Assembly (NCBI RefSeq): GCF_001552135.1
Contig: NZ_BCQP01000025.1
Coordinates: 1 to 64,000 of the forward strand
From: Actinomadura chibensis NBRC 106107
GTDB lineage: Bacteria > Actinomycetota > Actinomycetes > Streptosporangiales > Streptosporangiaceae
Length of the DNA stretch: 64,000 bases
Direction: 5' to 3'
Both the position numbers and the translations under genes were made by a program. The notes under the pieces were generated by a model that did not search any database, was not told the DNA's origin, and worked only from the letters and a program-made list of their open reading frames with translations. This document shows, in pieces, positions 51,744-61,066 of this stretch; positions within the stretch are counted from its first letter, which is position 1, and each line of letters starts with the position of its first letter.

Positions 51744-53210
51744 ATGACGGACACTCGGCCGTCCTTCCTCGCGACCGGACGCGGCAGGCTCACCCTCACG
51801 CTGCTGTGCGCGATCGCGTTCCTGGACTTCATCGACGCCTCGATCGTCAACGTCGCGCTGCCCGCGATCCGCGCGGACCTGGGCTTCTCCGTCCAGGATC
51901 TCCAGTGGGTGCCGAGCGGCTACCTGCTCACCTACGGCGGGCTGATGCTGCTCGGCGGCCGGCTCGCCGACCTGCTCGGCCGCCGCCGCGTGGTGGTGGC
52001 GGGGACGGTGCTGTTCTCGTTGTCGTCCCTCGCCGGGGGCCTCGCGGTGAACTCGGGCATGCTCGTCGGGGCGCGGCTCGCGCAGGGCGTGGGCGCCGCG
52101 ATCATGCTGCCCGGCACCCTGTCCATCCTGACCACGACCTTCAAGGAGGGCGGCGACCGGGCCAAGGCGCTCGGTGTGTGGGGCGGCGTCGCGGGCGGCG
52201 CGAGCGCCGCCGGGGTCCTGCTCGGCGGGCTGCTGACCGACAGCCTCGGCTGGCGCTGGGTGATGCTGGTCAACGCGCCGGTCTGCGTCCTCGTGATCGT
52301 CGGCCTGTTCCTGCTCGTGGACGGCGACCGCCGCGCGGCCCGGCTCGCGAGCTTCGACGTCGGCGGGACCGTCCTCGTCACCGGCGGGATGCTCCTGCTC
52401 GTGTTCACGCTGGTCAAGGCCCCGGAGGTGGGCTGGGACGCGGCCCGCACCATCGCCGGGCTCGCCGGGACGGCCGTCCTGCTCGCCGCGTTCGCGGTGA
52501 ACGAGCAGCGGCACCGCAGCCCGCTGCTGCCGCTGTCGATCTTCCGCGTCCGCGGGCTCGCCGTCACCGACGTCGCCTACCTCGTCGCGGTCGCCGGGGT
52601 CGCGTCGCTGTTCTTCTTCCTCAGCCTCTACATGGAGAACGTGCTGCACTACTCGCCGATGAAGACCGGGTCGGCGTACCTGCCGCTGTGCTTCGGCGTG
52701 GGCGTCGCCGCGTCCATGACCCCGAAGCTCGTGGCCCGCGTCGGGACGCGGCCGCTGATCGTCGCGAGCCTGCTCGTCACCGGGGCCGGGATCTTCTGGC
52801 TGTCGCGCATCCCGGTGGACGGCGCGTACCTGCCCGACCTCCTGCCGGGCCTGCTCGTCACCTCCCTCGGGCTCGGCGTGGCGTTCGTCTCCATCACGAC
52901 CGCCGCGAACGCGAACGTCCCAGCGGACAAGGCGGGCCTCGCCGCCGCCCTGCTCAACGCCTCGCAGCAGATCGGCGGCGCGCTCGGCCTGGCGATCTTC
53001 TCGGCGGTGGCGACGTCCAGGACGTCCCACGCCCTGGCCGGCGGAGAGCCGGTGCCGGAGGCGCTGACCTCCGGCTTCGCTCGCGCCCTCCTGGTGTGCG
53101 CGATCTTCGTGGCGGCCGCCGCGCTCGTCGCCCTCCGCGCCGCCCACACCCGGGGCGAGGCGACCGACGCCCACGCGGAACCCGTCCCGGAGCCGATCCC
53201 GGCCAAATAG
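51744..53210 (+). CDS. DHA2-family MFS drug transporter
   Basis: A 488-residue, ~14-helix transporter with the DHA2 signatures AFLDFIDASIVNVALPAI, QWVPSGYLLTYGGLMLLGGRLADLLGRRR (motif A) and GWRWVMLVNAPV. It exports drugs or small metabolites by proton antiport, in the EmrB/QacA group. ATG 51744 after GGAGGTC. A strong hairpin follows its stop. The upstream SigJ-type gene may control it. Confidence 0.95.
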   Translation: MTDTRPSFLATGRGRLTLTLLCAIAFLDFIDASIVNVALPAIRADLGFSVQDLQWVPSGYLLTYGGLMLLGGRLADLLGRRRVVVAGTVLFSLSSLAGGLAVNSGMLVGARLAQGVGAAIMLPGTLSILTTTFKEGGDRAKALGVWGGVAGGASAAGVLLGGLLTDSLGWRWVMLVNAPVCVLVIVGLFLLVDGDRRAARLASFDVGGTVLVTGGMLLLVFTLVKAPEVGWDAARTIAGLAGTAVLLAAFAVNEQRHRSPLLPLSIFRVRGLAVTDVAYLVAVAGVASLFFFLSLYMENVLHYSPMKTGSAYLPLCFGVGVAASMTPKLVARVGTRPLIVASLLVTGAGIFWLSRIPVDGAYLPDLLPGLLVTSLGLGVAFVSITTAANANVPADKAGLAAALLNASQQIGGALGLAIFSAVATSRTSHALAGGEPVPEALTSGFARALLVCAIFVAAAALVALRAAHTRGEATDAHAEPVPEPIPAK

Positions 53211-53214
53211 CGGA

Positions 53215-53248
53215 CCGTCCCCCGGCCGCGTGCGCGGCCGGGGGACGG
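53215..53248. terminator. Bidirectional terminator
   Basis: A perfect 15-bp stem (CCGTCCCCCGGCCGC with GCGGCCGGGGGACGG) closes over a GTGC tetraloop, between the convergent MFS gene (end 53210) and the small secreted protein gene (end 53256). This is one of the strongest hairpins in the window. Confidence 0.85.
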
Positions 53249-53255
53249 CACGTGA

Positions 53256-53618
53256 TCAGACGGCGACGGCGACGCTCATCCCCGGCTTGGGCAGATAGGG
53301 CAGCTTTTGCTGAGCGGAGACCGAGCCGAGGAACTCACCGGTGCAGTCCGGCCCCGAGTAAACCGCCATGATGGCCAGAGACAGCTTTCCGACCGTGTTG
53401 GAGACCGAGCGGAGCGGGACCGGCGAGTTCTGGCAGGGGGTCCAGTCGAAGTCGGCCTCCACCCCTCTGTAGTCGTTTTCGCTCCATCCGCACAGCCAGC
53501 GATGGCTCGTCCGGCAGGTGTCCGGGGGACCGGCGGCCGCGGCAGCGGCGGCGGGCGCCACGGCCAGCGCCGCGACGACGGAAGCGGTGAGCGAGATGTG
53601 ACTGAGCGTTCGCCACAT
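53256..53618 (-). CDS. Small secreted protein, peptidase inhibitor I36-like
   Basis: A 120-residue protein with a signal peptide (HISLTASVVAALAVAPAAAA) and a ~90-residue mature domain containing five cysteines (CRTSHRWLC, WTPCQ, CTGEF) and GVEADFDW, as in the peptidase inhibitor family I36/beta-gamma crystallin-like group. It probably acts outside the cell. ATG 53618 has AAGGAG nine bases upstream; ORF extension to 53675 is not needed. Confidence 0.75.
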   Translation of the reverse strand: MWRTLSHISLTASVVAALAVAPAAAAAAAGPPDTCRTSHRWLCGWSENDYRGVEADFDWTPCQNSPVPLRSVSNTVGKLSLAIMAVYSGPDCTGEFLGSVSAQQKLPYLPKPGMSVAVAV

Positions 53619-53765
53619 GGGAGCACTCCTTTCCTGAGTGCCCACCATGGACCCACGAAGCGCATTAATGATCAACTAGCAGAAATTCAATTCCCGCGTC
53701 CGGGCGCTTCACCTCGGCGCGCGCCATTTCCGGACCGGCGCCGCGGGCAACGGGTGTTGTGGCCG

Positions 53766-54683
53766 TCACCGGATGATGACGGCGGTGGTGGGGGCCGGTT
53801 TGTCCTCGGTCCAGCCGTCGTGGCCCGCGGTGGCCTGCCAGTGGCGGCCCGCGTAGCGGACTTCGGTCAGGCCGTAAACCTGGGCGTGGGTGACGGCCCA
53901 GGCGGCGACCGCCCAGCCCGCGCGGGCGTTCGTGACCTTCACCGCGTTCCAGGCGCTGGGACGGGACGGGGCGTTGTAGGCGAGCGGGCTCGGGCCGGTG
54001 ACCTGGAGGCGGCCGCCGAAGGCGCGGCGCATCTCGCGGACCGCCTCCGGGCGGCGCGACGCGGTCCGCTTGTCGGGCGGGTACCAGCAGCGCGCGGTGG
54101 CGGGCTCGCGGCCGGTGAAGGCGCGCGCGAGCAGGACGCCGTCGTCCTCGTGCTGGGCGTAGGCGCGGCCGTCCGCGCTGCGCTGCACCCGCTGGGCGGC
54201 GTCGTGCAGGTCGCGGTCGAGGTAGTCCTTCACCTTGACCAGGGCGTCGAAAAACTTGCTGGTGGCCTGGACGGGGTCGCGCAGCTTGTCCGGCGAGCCC
54301 CAGCCCTGCGACGGGCGCTGCTGGAACATCCCCACCGAGTCGCGGTCGCCGCCCGCCAGGTTGCGCATGTGCGACTCCTGGATCGCGGTCGCGTAGGCGA
54401 TCACCACCGCCCGCTCCGGGAGCTGCTTGCGGAAAGCGACCGCCGCGATCGTCGCCGCGTTCGCGCCCTGCTCCAGGTCGAGCGGCATCTTGCCGGTGCT
54501 CGTGTTCACCTCGCAGCCCGAGCCGTGCAGGTAGGGACGGGCCTTCTGGAACAGCACGTAGGCGCCGACGCCGAGCAGCAGCACGACGACCGACACGCCC
54601 GCCGCCCAGTGCCGCCCCCGGCGGCTCCGCCCGCCGTCGCCCCCCGCCTCGGGGCGCGCCCGCAACCTCGCCCAAACAGCCAC
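53766..54683 (-). CDS. Membrane-anchored lysozyme-fold-like protein
   Basis: A ~305-residue protein with an N-terminal basic tail, one transmembrane helix (WAAGVSVVVLLLGVGAYVLF) and an extracytoplasmic domain with ATAIQESHMRNLAGGDRDSVGMFQQRPSQGWG. The Glu in QESHM and the GMFQQ motif recall lytic transglycosylases of the lysozyme superfamily, so a cell-wall role is plausible but unproven. GTG 54683 is preferred; the farther GTG at 54722 would leave no promoter against divergent dapD. Confidence 0.7.
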   Translation of the reverse strand: MAVWARLRARPEAGGDGGRSRRGRHWAAGVSVVVLLLGVGAYVLFQKARPYLHGSGCEVNTSTGKMPLDLEQGANAATIAAVAFRKQLPERAVVIAYATAIQESHMRNLAGGDRDSVGMFQQRPSQGWGSPDKLRDPVQATSKFFDALVKVKDYLDRDLHDAAQRVQRSADGRAYAQHEDDGVLLARAFTGREPATARCWYPPDKRTASRRPEAVREMRRAFGGRLQVTGPSPLAYNAPSRPSAWNAVKVTNARAGWAVAAWAVTHAQVYGLTEVRYAGRHWQATAGHDGWTEDKPAPTTAVIIR

Positions 54684-54727
54684 GCGAAGACGGTACCGGG
54701 AGACGGCCCCCACTAAGCTCAAGGACC

Positions 54728-55564
54728 ATGACCGAAACGTTCACCAGCCCGATCTCCGGCGGCATCGACGAGCTGTGGGAGCGGCGCGCCGAGCTCACGC
54801 CGGACGACGCCGACGCCCGGGCCGCCATCGTCGCCGCCGTCGACCAGCTCGACACGGGCGAGGCCCGCGTCGCCCGCATCGACCCCGGCACCGACGAGGT
54901 GATCGTCGACGAGCGGGCGAAGCGGGCGATCCTGCTGAGCTTCAAGGTCCTCGGCATGGTGCGCTCGCAGGTCGGCGACTTCCGGTACCACGACCGGATC
55001 CCGCTGAAGAGCACGCTGGACGGCGTCCGCGTCGTCCCCGGCGCGATCGCCCGGTGGGGCTCCTACCTCGCGCCCGGCGTCGTGCTGATGCCGTCGTTCA
55101 CCAACATCGGCGCCTACGTCGACTCGGGGACGATGGTCGACACGTGGGCGACCGTGGGCTCGTGCGCGCAGGTCGGCAAGAACGTCCACCTGTCCGGCGG
55201 GGTGGGCATCGGCGGGGTGCTGGAGCCGCCGAACGCCAAGCCGGTGGTCATCGAGGACGACGCCATGATCGGCAGCCGCTCCATGATCGTGGAGGGCGCG
55301 CGGGTGGGGCGCGGCGCGGTCATCGGCTCCGGGACGAACCTGTCCGCCTCGATGCCGGTCATCGACGTCGAGACGGGCGAGGAGGTCGCGCGCGGCCGCG
55401 TCCCCGACTGGTGCGTCGCGGTCGGCGGCACCCGCACGAAGGAGTTCAAGGGCGGCACGTTCGGCCTGCCCGCCGTGCTGATCCTGAAGCGCCTCGAAGA
55501 GGGCCAGCGCCACGACAAGGCGTCCCTCAACGAGATCCTGCGCGACCACGGCATCAACACTTGA
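54728..55564 (+). CDS. dapD: Tetrahydrodipicolinate N-succinyltransferase DapD
   Basis: A 278-residue left-handed beta-helix acyltransferase: RFRYHDRIPLK-type segment, WGSYLAPGVVLMPSFTNIGAYVDSGTMVDTWATVGSCAQVG and IEDDAMIGSRSMIVEGARVG, the hexapeptide core of DapD. It transfers succinyl from succinyl-CoA to tetrahydrodipicolinate in DAP/lysine synthesis. The actinobacterial enzymes are usually longer at the N-terminus; this one is short. ATG 54728 with AAGGACC. Convergent, overlapping the phosphopantetheinyl transferase end by 11 bases. Confidence 0.95.
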   Translation: MTETFTSPISGGIDELWERRAELTPDDADARAAIVAAVDQLDTGEARVARIDPGTDEVIVDERAKRAILLSFKVLGMVRSQVGDFRYHDRIPLKSTLDGVRVVPGAIARWGSYLAPGVVLMPSFTNIGAYVDSGTMVDTWATVGSCAQVGKNVHLSGGVGIGGVLEPPNAKPVVIEDDAMIGSRSMIVEGARVGRGAVIGSGTNLSASMPVIDVETGEEVARGRVPDWCVAVGGTRTKEFKGGTFGLPAVLILKRLEEGQRHDKASLNEILRDHGINT

Positions 55565-56237
55565 CCTCGGTGATCTTCAGGGGGCGGGCGGTGCGGACGG
55601 CGGCCGCGGCGGCGTAGCCGGAGCCGGGCGTCAGGTCGGCGAGGCGGACCGGGGACACGGCCGCCTCGCCCGTCCAGGAGACGACCTCGGCGGGCTCGTC
55701 CGGGGCGGACACGTGGATGTCCGACATCGGCGCGGCGAGCCCGTGGCCCGTGGATTTCAGCAGGGCCTCCTTGCGGCTCCAGTAGGCGTGGAAGCCGCGG
55801 ACCTTGTCGTCCATGGCGGCGAGGGCCGCGCGCTCGGCCTCGGTGAGGACCATGTCGGCCAGCCGGTCGAGGTCGCGGTCGCGCTCCTGCTCCACGTCCA
55901 CGCCGACCTCCGCGCCCTCGGCGAGGACGAGCACGACCCGGTCGCCCGAGTGGGAGAGCGAGAAGTCGACCTCGGCGCCGGGGAGGCGCGGCTTGCCGTG
56001 GGGGCCGCCGCAGTGCGGGCAGTCGGTCGTGAAGCGGATGCTCTTCGGGTCGAGGCCGACCGCCTCGGCGAGGGCGGTGCGGGCGAGGAAGCGCCCGGTG
56101 ACGAAGCGGGCCTTGTCCTCGGCGAGGCGGAACCGCTCGTAGCGTTCGCGCTCGGCTTCGTCCAGCAGGTCGCGCATGTCGGGATCGTCGGCGGGCAGCG
56201 CCCACCGGACGGCGCACTCCAGCACAGGCATGTCCAC
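55554..56237 (-). CDS. 4'-phosphopantetheinyl transferase (Sfp/Gsp family)
   Basis: A 227-residue Sfp-type transferase with FSLSHSGDRVVLVLA, GVDVEQERD (Mg-binding Asp-x-Glu) and WSRKEALLKSTGHGL, the three core motifs. It activates carrier proteins of polyketide, NRPS or fatty-acid synthases from CoA. A four-Cys/His patch CPHCGGPH is present, common in actinobacterial members. Start at GTG 56237 (or ATG 56231). Divergent from dapE and convergent with dapD. Confidence 0.93.
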   Translation of the reverse strand: MDMPVLECAVRWALPADDPDMRDLLDEAERERYERFRLAEDKARFVTGRFLARTALAEAVGLDPKSIRFTTDCPHCGGPHGKPRLPGAEVDFSLSHSGDRVVLVLAEGAEVGVDVEQERDRDLDRLADMVLTEAERAALAAMDDKVRGFHAYWSRKEALLKSTGHGLAAPMSDIHVSAPDEPAEVVSWTGEAAVSPVRLADLTPGSGYAAAAAVRTARPLKITEVKC

Positions 56238-56260
56238 GCTCGCAATGGTAGGACTTGAAC

Positions 56261-57337
56261 ATGGGCCTTGATCTGTTCTCGCACGTGACGGACCTGACCG
56301 CCGCCATCGTGGACGTCGAGTCGGTGAGCGGCGGGGAGCGGGCCCTCGCCGACGCCGTCGAGGAGGCGCTGCGGGCCGTGCCGCACCTGGAGGTGGTCCG
56401 CGACGGGAACAGCGTCGTCGCCCGCACCGGGCTCGGCCGCGCCGAGCGGGTCGTCCTCGCCGGGCACCTCGACACCGTCCCGCTGAACGGCAACCTGCCG
56501 TCGCGGGTCGAGGGCGACCGCCTCTACGGCTGCGGGACGACCGACATGAAGAGCGGCGTCGCGGTCGCGCTGCGGCTCGCCGCGACCGTCCCGGAGCCGA
56601 CCCGCGACGTCACCTACGTCTTCTACGACTGCGAGGAGATCGAGGCCGAGCGGAACGGGCTGCGCAAGCTGGCCGCCGACCGTCCCGACCTGCTCGCGGG
56701 CGACTTCGCCGTGCTGATGGAGCCGACGGGCGGGCTGATCGAGGGCGGCTGCCAGGGCACGCTGCGCGCGGAGGTCACGGCGGAGGGGGAGCGGGCGCAC
56801 AGCGCGCGCGCTTGGATGGGGTCCAACGCGATCCACTCGGCCGGACGGATCCTGGACGTTCTGCGCGCCTACGAGCCGACCCGTCCGGTGGTGGACGGCC
56901 TTGAGTACCACGAGGGCCTGAACGCCGTGTTCATCAGCGGCGGCGTCGCGGGCAACGTCATCCCGGACGAGTGCGTCGTCACCGTGAACTACCGGTTCGC
57001 GCCCGACAAGTCCGTCGCCGACGCGGAGGAGTACGTCCGGGGAATCTTCGCCGGCTTCCCGGTGAAGATCACCGACAGCGCGGCGGCGGCGCGGCCCGGC
57101 GTGACGCACCCGGCGGCGGCCGCGTTCGTCGCGGCGAGCGGGGCGGGCGTCCGCGCCAAGCTCGGCTGGACGGACGTCGCGCGCTTCGCGGAATTGGGCG
57201 TCCCGGCCGTCAACTACGGGCCCGGCGAGCCCACGCTCGCCCACACGAAGGACGAGTACGTCGAGATCCCGCTGATCGCGGACTGCGAGCGGCGCATGCG
57301 GACCTGGCTCGAAGGGCCCGCGACAGTGGCCCCATAG
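56261..57337 (+). CDS. dapE: Succinyl-diaminopimelate desuccinylase DapE
   Basis: A 358-residue M20-family metallopeptidase: GHLDTVP (His69, Asp71), GCGTTDMKSG (Asp95), FYDCEEIEAERNG and MEPTGGLIEGGCQG, then GEPTLAHTKDEY with the last metal His. It hydrolyses N-succinyl-LL-DAP to LL-DAP and succinate. ATG 56261 preceded by AGGA; an upstream in-frame TTG (56255) is possible. The LOG-family gene follows 28 bases after. Confidence 0.96.
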   Translation: MGLDLFSHVTDLTAAIVDVESVSGGERALADAVEEALRAVPHLEVVRDGNSVVARTGLGRAERVVLAGHLDTVPLNGNLPSRVEGDRLYGCGTTDMKSGVAVALRLAATVPEPTRDVTYVFYDCEEIEAERNGLRKLAADRPDLLAGDFAVLMEPTGGLIEGGCQGTLRAEVTAEGERAHSARAWMGSNAIHSAGRILDVLRAYEPTRPVVDGLEYHEGLNAVFISGGVAGNVIPDECVVTVNYRFAPDKSVADAEEYVRGIFAGFPVKITDSAAAARPGVTHPAAAAFVAASGAGVRAKLGWTDVARFAELGVPAVNYGPGEPTLAHTKDEYVEIPLIADCERRMRTWLEGPATVAP

Positions 57338-57365
57338 CGGTCGGGGCGCGCACTAACGTGGGCCC

Positions 57366-58169
57366 ATGACATCGGAAACCACCTCCCACTCGCGCCGGCA
57401 GGGGCCGGCGATGCTGCGGGGACGGGCCGTCCCCCCGACCACCACCGACCAGCGCCTGCTCGACGGGCGCGGCCCGGCCGACTGGGTGCACGCCGACCCG
57501 TGGCGGGTGCTGCGGATCCAGGCGGAGTTCGTGGAGGGGTTCGGGCTCCTCGCCGAGCTGCCGAAGGCGGTCAGCGTGTTCGGCAGCGCCCGTACCAAGC
57601 CGGACAGCGCCGAGTACAAGCTCGGCGTCGAGATCGGCGCCCGGCTGCACGACGCGGGCTACGCGGTGATCACCGGCGGCGGCCCGGGGATCATGGAGGC
57701 GGCGAACAAGGGCTGCGACGAGAACGGCGGCCTGTCGGTCGGGCTCGGCATCGAGCTGCCGTTCGAGCAGCGGCTCAACGACCACCTCGACATCGGGCTG
57801 GAGTTCCGGTACTTCTTCGTCCGCAAGACCATGTTCGTGAAGTACTCGCAGGCGTTCGTGGTGCTGCCGGGCGGGTTCGGCACGCTGGACGAGCTGTTCG
57901 AGGCGATCACCCTCGTCCAGACCAAGAAGATCACCCGGTTCCCGATCGTGCTGGTCGGCACGGAGTTCTGGGGCGGGCTGCTGGAGTGGATCGAGAAGTC
58001 CATGCTGTCCAGCGGCAAGATCTCCCCGAACGACATGGACCTCCTCCACCTCACCGACGACCCGGAGGAGGTGGTCCAGATCATCATCGACGGCCACACC
58101 CGCGCCGAGCAGGAGATCGTCGAGCGGCGCTCGGTGGAGGCGGAGGCGCGGGAGGCCGGGACCGGCTGA
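57366..58169 (+). CDS. LOG/TIGR00730 family protein (phosphoribohydrolase-like)
   Basis: A 267-residue Rossmann-fold protein with SVFGSART, the ITGGGPGIMEAANKG loop and the LOG signature PGGFGTLDELFE. Bacterial members are cytokinin-type riboside monophosphate phosphoribohydrolases or nucleotide 5'-monophosphate nucleosidases. It follows dapE in the order usual for actinomycetes. ATG 57366. Confidence 0.93.
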   Translation: MTSETTSHSRRQGPAMLRGRAVPPTTTDQRLLDGRGPADWVHADPWRVLRIQAEFVEGFGLLAELPKAVSVFGSARTKPDSAEYKLGVEIGARLHDAGYAVITGGGPGIMEAANKGCDENGGLSVGLGIELPFEQRLNDHLDIGLEFRYFFVRKTMFVKYSQAFVVLPGGFGTLDELFEAITLVQTKKITRFPIVLVGTEFWGGLLEWIEKSMLSSGKISPNDMDLLHLTDDPEEVVQIIIDGHTRAEQEIVERRSVEAEAREAGTG

Positions 58170-58208
58170 GCCGGTTTCGGACCGCCTCCCGGCGGTAGTG
58201 ATGGACGC

Positions 58209-59339
58209 GTGTCCGAGCGGAGCGGCGTCGAGGTCGGGGACGTGCGCGTGCACGCCTTCCGGGTCCCGACCGACGGGCCCGGCGGCGCGGAGGAGGACGG
58301 CACCCTCCGCTGGGACTCGACGACCATGGTCCTGGTGGAGGCGGACGGCGGCGGCCGCACCGGGATCGGCTACACCTACGGCGACGTCTCCGCCGCCGCG
58401 TTCGCGGAGTCGGCGCTCGCGCCGGTCGCGGCGGGCGGCGACGCGCTCGCCCCGGCCGCCGCGTGGCGGCGGATGTCCGCCGCGATCCGCAACGCCGGGC
58501 GTCCCGGGGCGGGCGCGATGGCGGTGTCCGCCGTCGACATCGCCCTCTGGGACCTCAAGGCGAAGCTTCTCGGGCTGCCGCTGTTCCGCGTGCTGCCGTC
58601 CTTCCACGACCGGGTGCCCGTCTACGGAAGCGGCGGGTTCACCAACTACCCGCTCGACCGGCTCGCGGGCCAGCTCGGCGGCTGGGTCGAGCAGGGGATA
58701 GGCCGGGTGAAGCTGAAGGTGTCCCGGCGGCCGGACGAGGACCCGCGGCGGCTGACCGCCGTCCGGGACGCGATCGGCGCGGAGGCCGAGCTGTACGCCG
58801 ACGCGAACGGCGCGCTGACCCGCAAGGACGCGCTGTACTGGGCGCGGCGGCTGGCGGAGGAGTGGGACGTCCGCTGGTTCGAGGAGCCGGTCTCGTCCGA
58901 CGACCTCACCGGGCTGCGGCTGGTGCGCGACCGGGGGCCGGGGCGGCTCGACGTCGCGGCGGGCGAGTACGGGTTCGTCCTGAAGGACTTCGCCGACCTG
59001 CTCGACGGACCGGCCGTCGACTGCCTGCAGGCCGACGTCACCCGCTGCTTCGGCGTCACCGGCCTCCTCCAGGTCGCGGGGCTCGCGGCGGCGCGGCAGA
59101 CCGACCTGTCCGCGCACTGCGCCCCGGCGGTGTCGGCGCACGCGTTCTGCGCGGTCGAGCGGCTGCGCCACCTGGAGTACTTCCACGACCACGTCCGGGT
59201 GGAGGGCCTGCTCTTCGACGGGACGCTCCGCCCGGACGGCGGGGCGCTGCGCCCGGCGGCCGACCGTCCGGGGCTCGGCCTCGATGTCAGATGGGACGAC
59301 GCGGAGCCGTACCGCGTGTGGGGTCGGCGGGCCGGGTGA
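58209..59339 (+). CDS. Enolase-superfamily (mandelate racemase/muconate lactonizing-like) enzyme
   Basis: A 376-residue protein with the capping domain and barrel of the enolase superfamily. It has KLKVSR (catalytic Lys region), the metal-binding Asp in YADANGALT, Glu in [10 protein letters not shown] and a third acid in VAAGEYGF, with [19 protein letters not shown] at the end, where a His acid/base would sit. Substrate unknown; sugar-acid dehydratase or epimerase are both possible. GTG 58209. Its end overlaps the convergent dehydrogenase gene by 53 bases. Confidence 0.9.
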   Translation: MSERSGVEVGDVRVHAFRVPTDGPGGAEEDGTLRWDSTTMVLVEADGGGRTGIGYTYGDVSAAAFAESALAPVAAGGDALAPAAAWRRMSAAIRNAGRPGAGAMAVSAVDIALWDLKAKLLGLPLFRVLPSFHDRVPVYGSGGFTNYPLDRLAGQLGGWVEQGIGRVKLKVSRRPDEDPRRLTAVRDAIGAEAELYADANGALTRKDALYWARRLAEEWDVRWFEEPVSSDDLTGLRLVRDRGPGRLDVAAGEYGFVLKDFADLLDGPAVDCLQADVTRCFGVTGLLQVAGLAAARQTDLSAHCAPAVSAHAFCAVERLRHLEYFHDHVRVEGLLFDGTLRPDGGALRPAADRPGLGLDVRWDDAEPYRVWGRRAG

Positions 59340-60246
59340 CGGGCGTCCGGCCCAGGTCGGTGCGGGACTCGATCGCGTGCAGGACGGCCGCCATGTCGGC
59401 GTCGCCGTGGCCGAGCGCGAGGGTCTCGCCGTAGAGGGCGTGGCAGACGTCCAGCAGCGGCGAGGCGACGCCGGACGCGCGGGCCGCCTCCGCGACGAGG
59501 CGGTTGTTGTCCAGGACGTTGACGATCGACGCCTGGACGCCGAAGTCGCGCTCGGCGAGCTTGCTCGCCTTCGCGCGGGACACGGTGCTCGCCATCGGAC
59601 CGGCGTCGAGCACGTCCCGCAGGCGGCGCTCGTCCAGGCCGTGCCGGGCGGCGAAGTGGAACGCCTCCACGAGCCCGGTCACCATCGTGATCAGGTACAG
59701 GTTGACCGACAGCTTCATCAGCAGGGCGTTCGGGACCGTCCCGCACTCGAACGTCTCGTGGCACATCGGGGCGAGCAGCGGGCGGACGGCGGCGGCCGCC
59801 GCCGGGTCGCCCGCGAGCAGCGCCACCAGGCGCCCCGCCTCGGCGGGGCCGCGCGAGCCGGACACCGGGGCCTCGGCGTAGCGGCCCCCGGCGGCGCGCA
59901 CGTCGGCTTCGAGGCCGCGCGAGTAGCCGGGCGACGTCGTCCCCATGTGGACGATCACGCGGTCGGCGACGTTCGCGGCGAAGGCGGGGGTGCCGCGCCC
60001 GAGGACGGCGTCGATCGCGGGGCCGTCGGCGAGCATGAGGAACACGACGCGGGACCGGCGGCACACCTCGGCGGGGCTCGCCGCCACCTGGGCCCCGGCG
60101 GCGCGGAGCGGCTCGCAGCGCGCGGCGGTGCGGTTCCAGACGACGAGCCCCGGGTGGGCGCGGGCGAGGTTGAGGGCCATGGGCTGCCCCATGACGCCCA
60201 GTCCGAGGAAACCGAGTCCGAGGGAACCAGGGTCCGATCCCACCAT
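59287..60246 (-). CDS. NAD(P)-dependent beta-hydroxyacid dehydrogenase (3-HIBADH-like)
   Basis: A 319-residue enzyme with Rossmann motif [13 protein letters not shown] at residues 12-24, the substrate motif [14 protein letters not shown] and the catalytic Lys in LLMKLSVN. It oxidises 3-hydroxyisobutyrate, tartronate semialdehyde or a similar 2-methyl/2-hydroxy acid. ATG 60246 with GGAGG just upstream. Divergent from a TetR gene whose palindromic operator lies between the two starts. Confidence 0.92.
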   Translation of the reverse strand: MVGSDPGSLGLGFLGLGVMGQPMALNLARAHPGLVVWNRTAARCEPLRAAGAQVAASPAEVCRRSRVVFLMLADGPAIDAVLGRGTPAFAANVADRVIVHMGTTSPGYSRGLEADVRAAGGRYAEAPVSGSRGPAEAGRLVALLAGDPAAAAAVRPLLAPMCHETFECGTVPNALLMKLSVNLYLITMVTGLVEAFHFAARHGLDERRLRDVLDAGPMASTVSRAKASKLAERDFGVQASIVNVLDNNRLVAEAARASGVASPLLDVCHALYGETLALGHGDADMAAVLHAIESRTDLGRTPVTRPADPTRGTAPRRPI

Positions 60247-60276
60247 CGCCTCCGGCCGGGACGCAGCTTGCGGGTT

Positions 60277-60290
60277 ATGACAACGGTCAT
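60277..60290. promoter_or_regulatory. Palindrome, candidate TetR operator
   Basis: ATGAC-AACG-GTCAT is a 5-bp perfect inverted repeat inside an AT-rich TTATGACA...GATAA context, between the dehydrogenase (start 60246) and TetR (start 60328) genes. Position and form fit autoregulation and control of the dehydrogenase. Confidence 0.55.
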
Positions 60291-60327
60291 GATAATGGCC
60301 CAGGTAAATGCCGCAAGAGGGGAATCG

Positions 60328-60915
60328 ATGTCGTCCGAGTACGGGCCGCGCGAGCGGATGGTGTTCAGCGCGGCGCAGCTCATCCGCCGCGACGGGGTCA
60401 CCGCGACGGGCCTGCGCGACGTCGCCCAGCACGCCGGGGCGCCGCGCGGCTCGCTCCAGCACTACTTCCCCGGCGGCAAGGAGCAGCTCGTCAATGAGGC
60501 CGTCGAATGGGCCGGGCGCTACGCGAGCAAGCGCGTCGCCAAGTTCATGGCGGGCATGGCGCGCCCGACGCCCGGACGGCTGTTCGAGGCCATGGTCCGG
60601 CAGTGGACCGACGAGTTCCGCACGGCGGGCTTCGCCAAGGGCTGCCCGGTCGCGGCGGCGACGGTCGACTGCGCCGACTCGACCGGCTCGACGCGGGAGG
60701 CGACCGCCGCCGCGTTCGCGAGCTGGCGGCGCCCGGTCGCGCGGGAGCTGGCCGGGATGGGCGTCCCGGACCGGCGCGCGGACGCGCTCGCCACGCTGAT
60801 GATCGGCGCGCTGGAGGGCGCGATCCTGATGGCGCGGGCGGAGCGGAGCGTCCGGCCGCTGCGGGCCGTCGCCCGCGAGCTGGCCCCCTACCTGGACTCC
60901 TGCGCCGAGCCCTGA
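60328..60915 (+). CDS. TetR/AcrR family regulator (LmrA/YxaF-like)
   Basis: A 195-residue regulator with an N-terminal HTH ([45 protein letters not shown], shown here in parts) and a C-terminal ligand domain with [13 protein letters not shown], typical of the LmrA/YxaF branch. ATG 60328 with AGAGGGGA. It probably represses the divergent dehydrogenase gene. Confidence 0.93.
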   Translation: MSSEYGPRERMVFSAAQLIRRDGVTATGLRDVAQHAGAPRGSLQHYFPGGKEQLVNEAVEWAGRYASKRVAKFMAGMARPTPGRLFEAMVRQWTDEFRTAGFAKGCPVAAATVDCADSTGSTREATAAAFASWRRPVARELAGMGVPDRRADALATLMIGALEGAILMARAERSVRPLRAVARELAPYLDSCAEP

Positions 60916-60940
60916 GCTCCCGCCGCGCGTGTACGCGCGC

Positions 60941-60994
60941 GCGTATGGAAGGCGTGAAGATCGCGTACGCGGGCGTAAGGAACGCGTCAAGAAG
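60941..60994 (+). promoter_or_regulatory. Five phased GCGT direct repeats before kdpD
   Basis: Five direct copies of an 11-base element GCGTnAAGnAn start at 60941, 60952, 60963, 60973 and 60984, i.e. every 10-11 bases, one per helical turn. The first, second, fourth and fifth are best conserved. Such phased direct repeats are the binding form of OmpR-family regulators; KdpE is encoded just downstream. The array ends about 73 bases before the kdpD start. Confidence 0.6.
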
Positions 60995-61066
60995 GGCAGG
61001 GAACAGGCGGAAAGGGTGTTTTCTGCAGGTGTGAACGGTCCCGCCCGGGCTGGGAGGATGGGCGCC

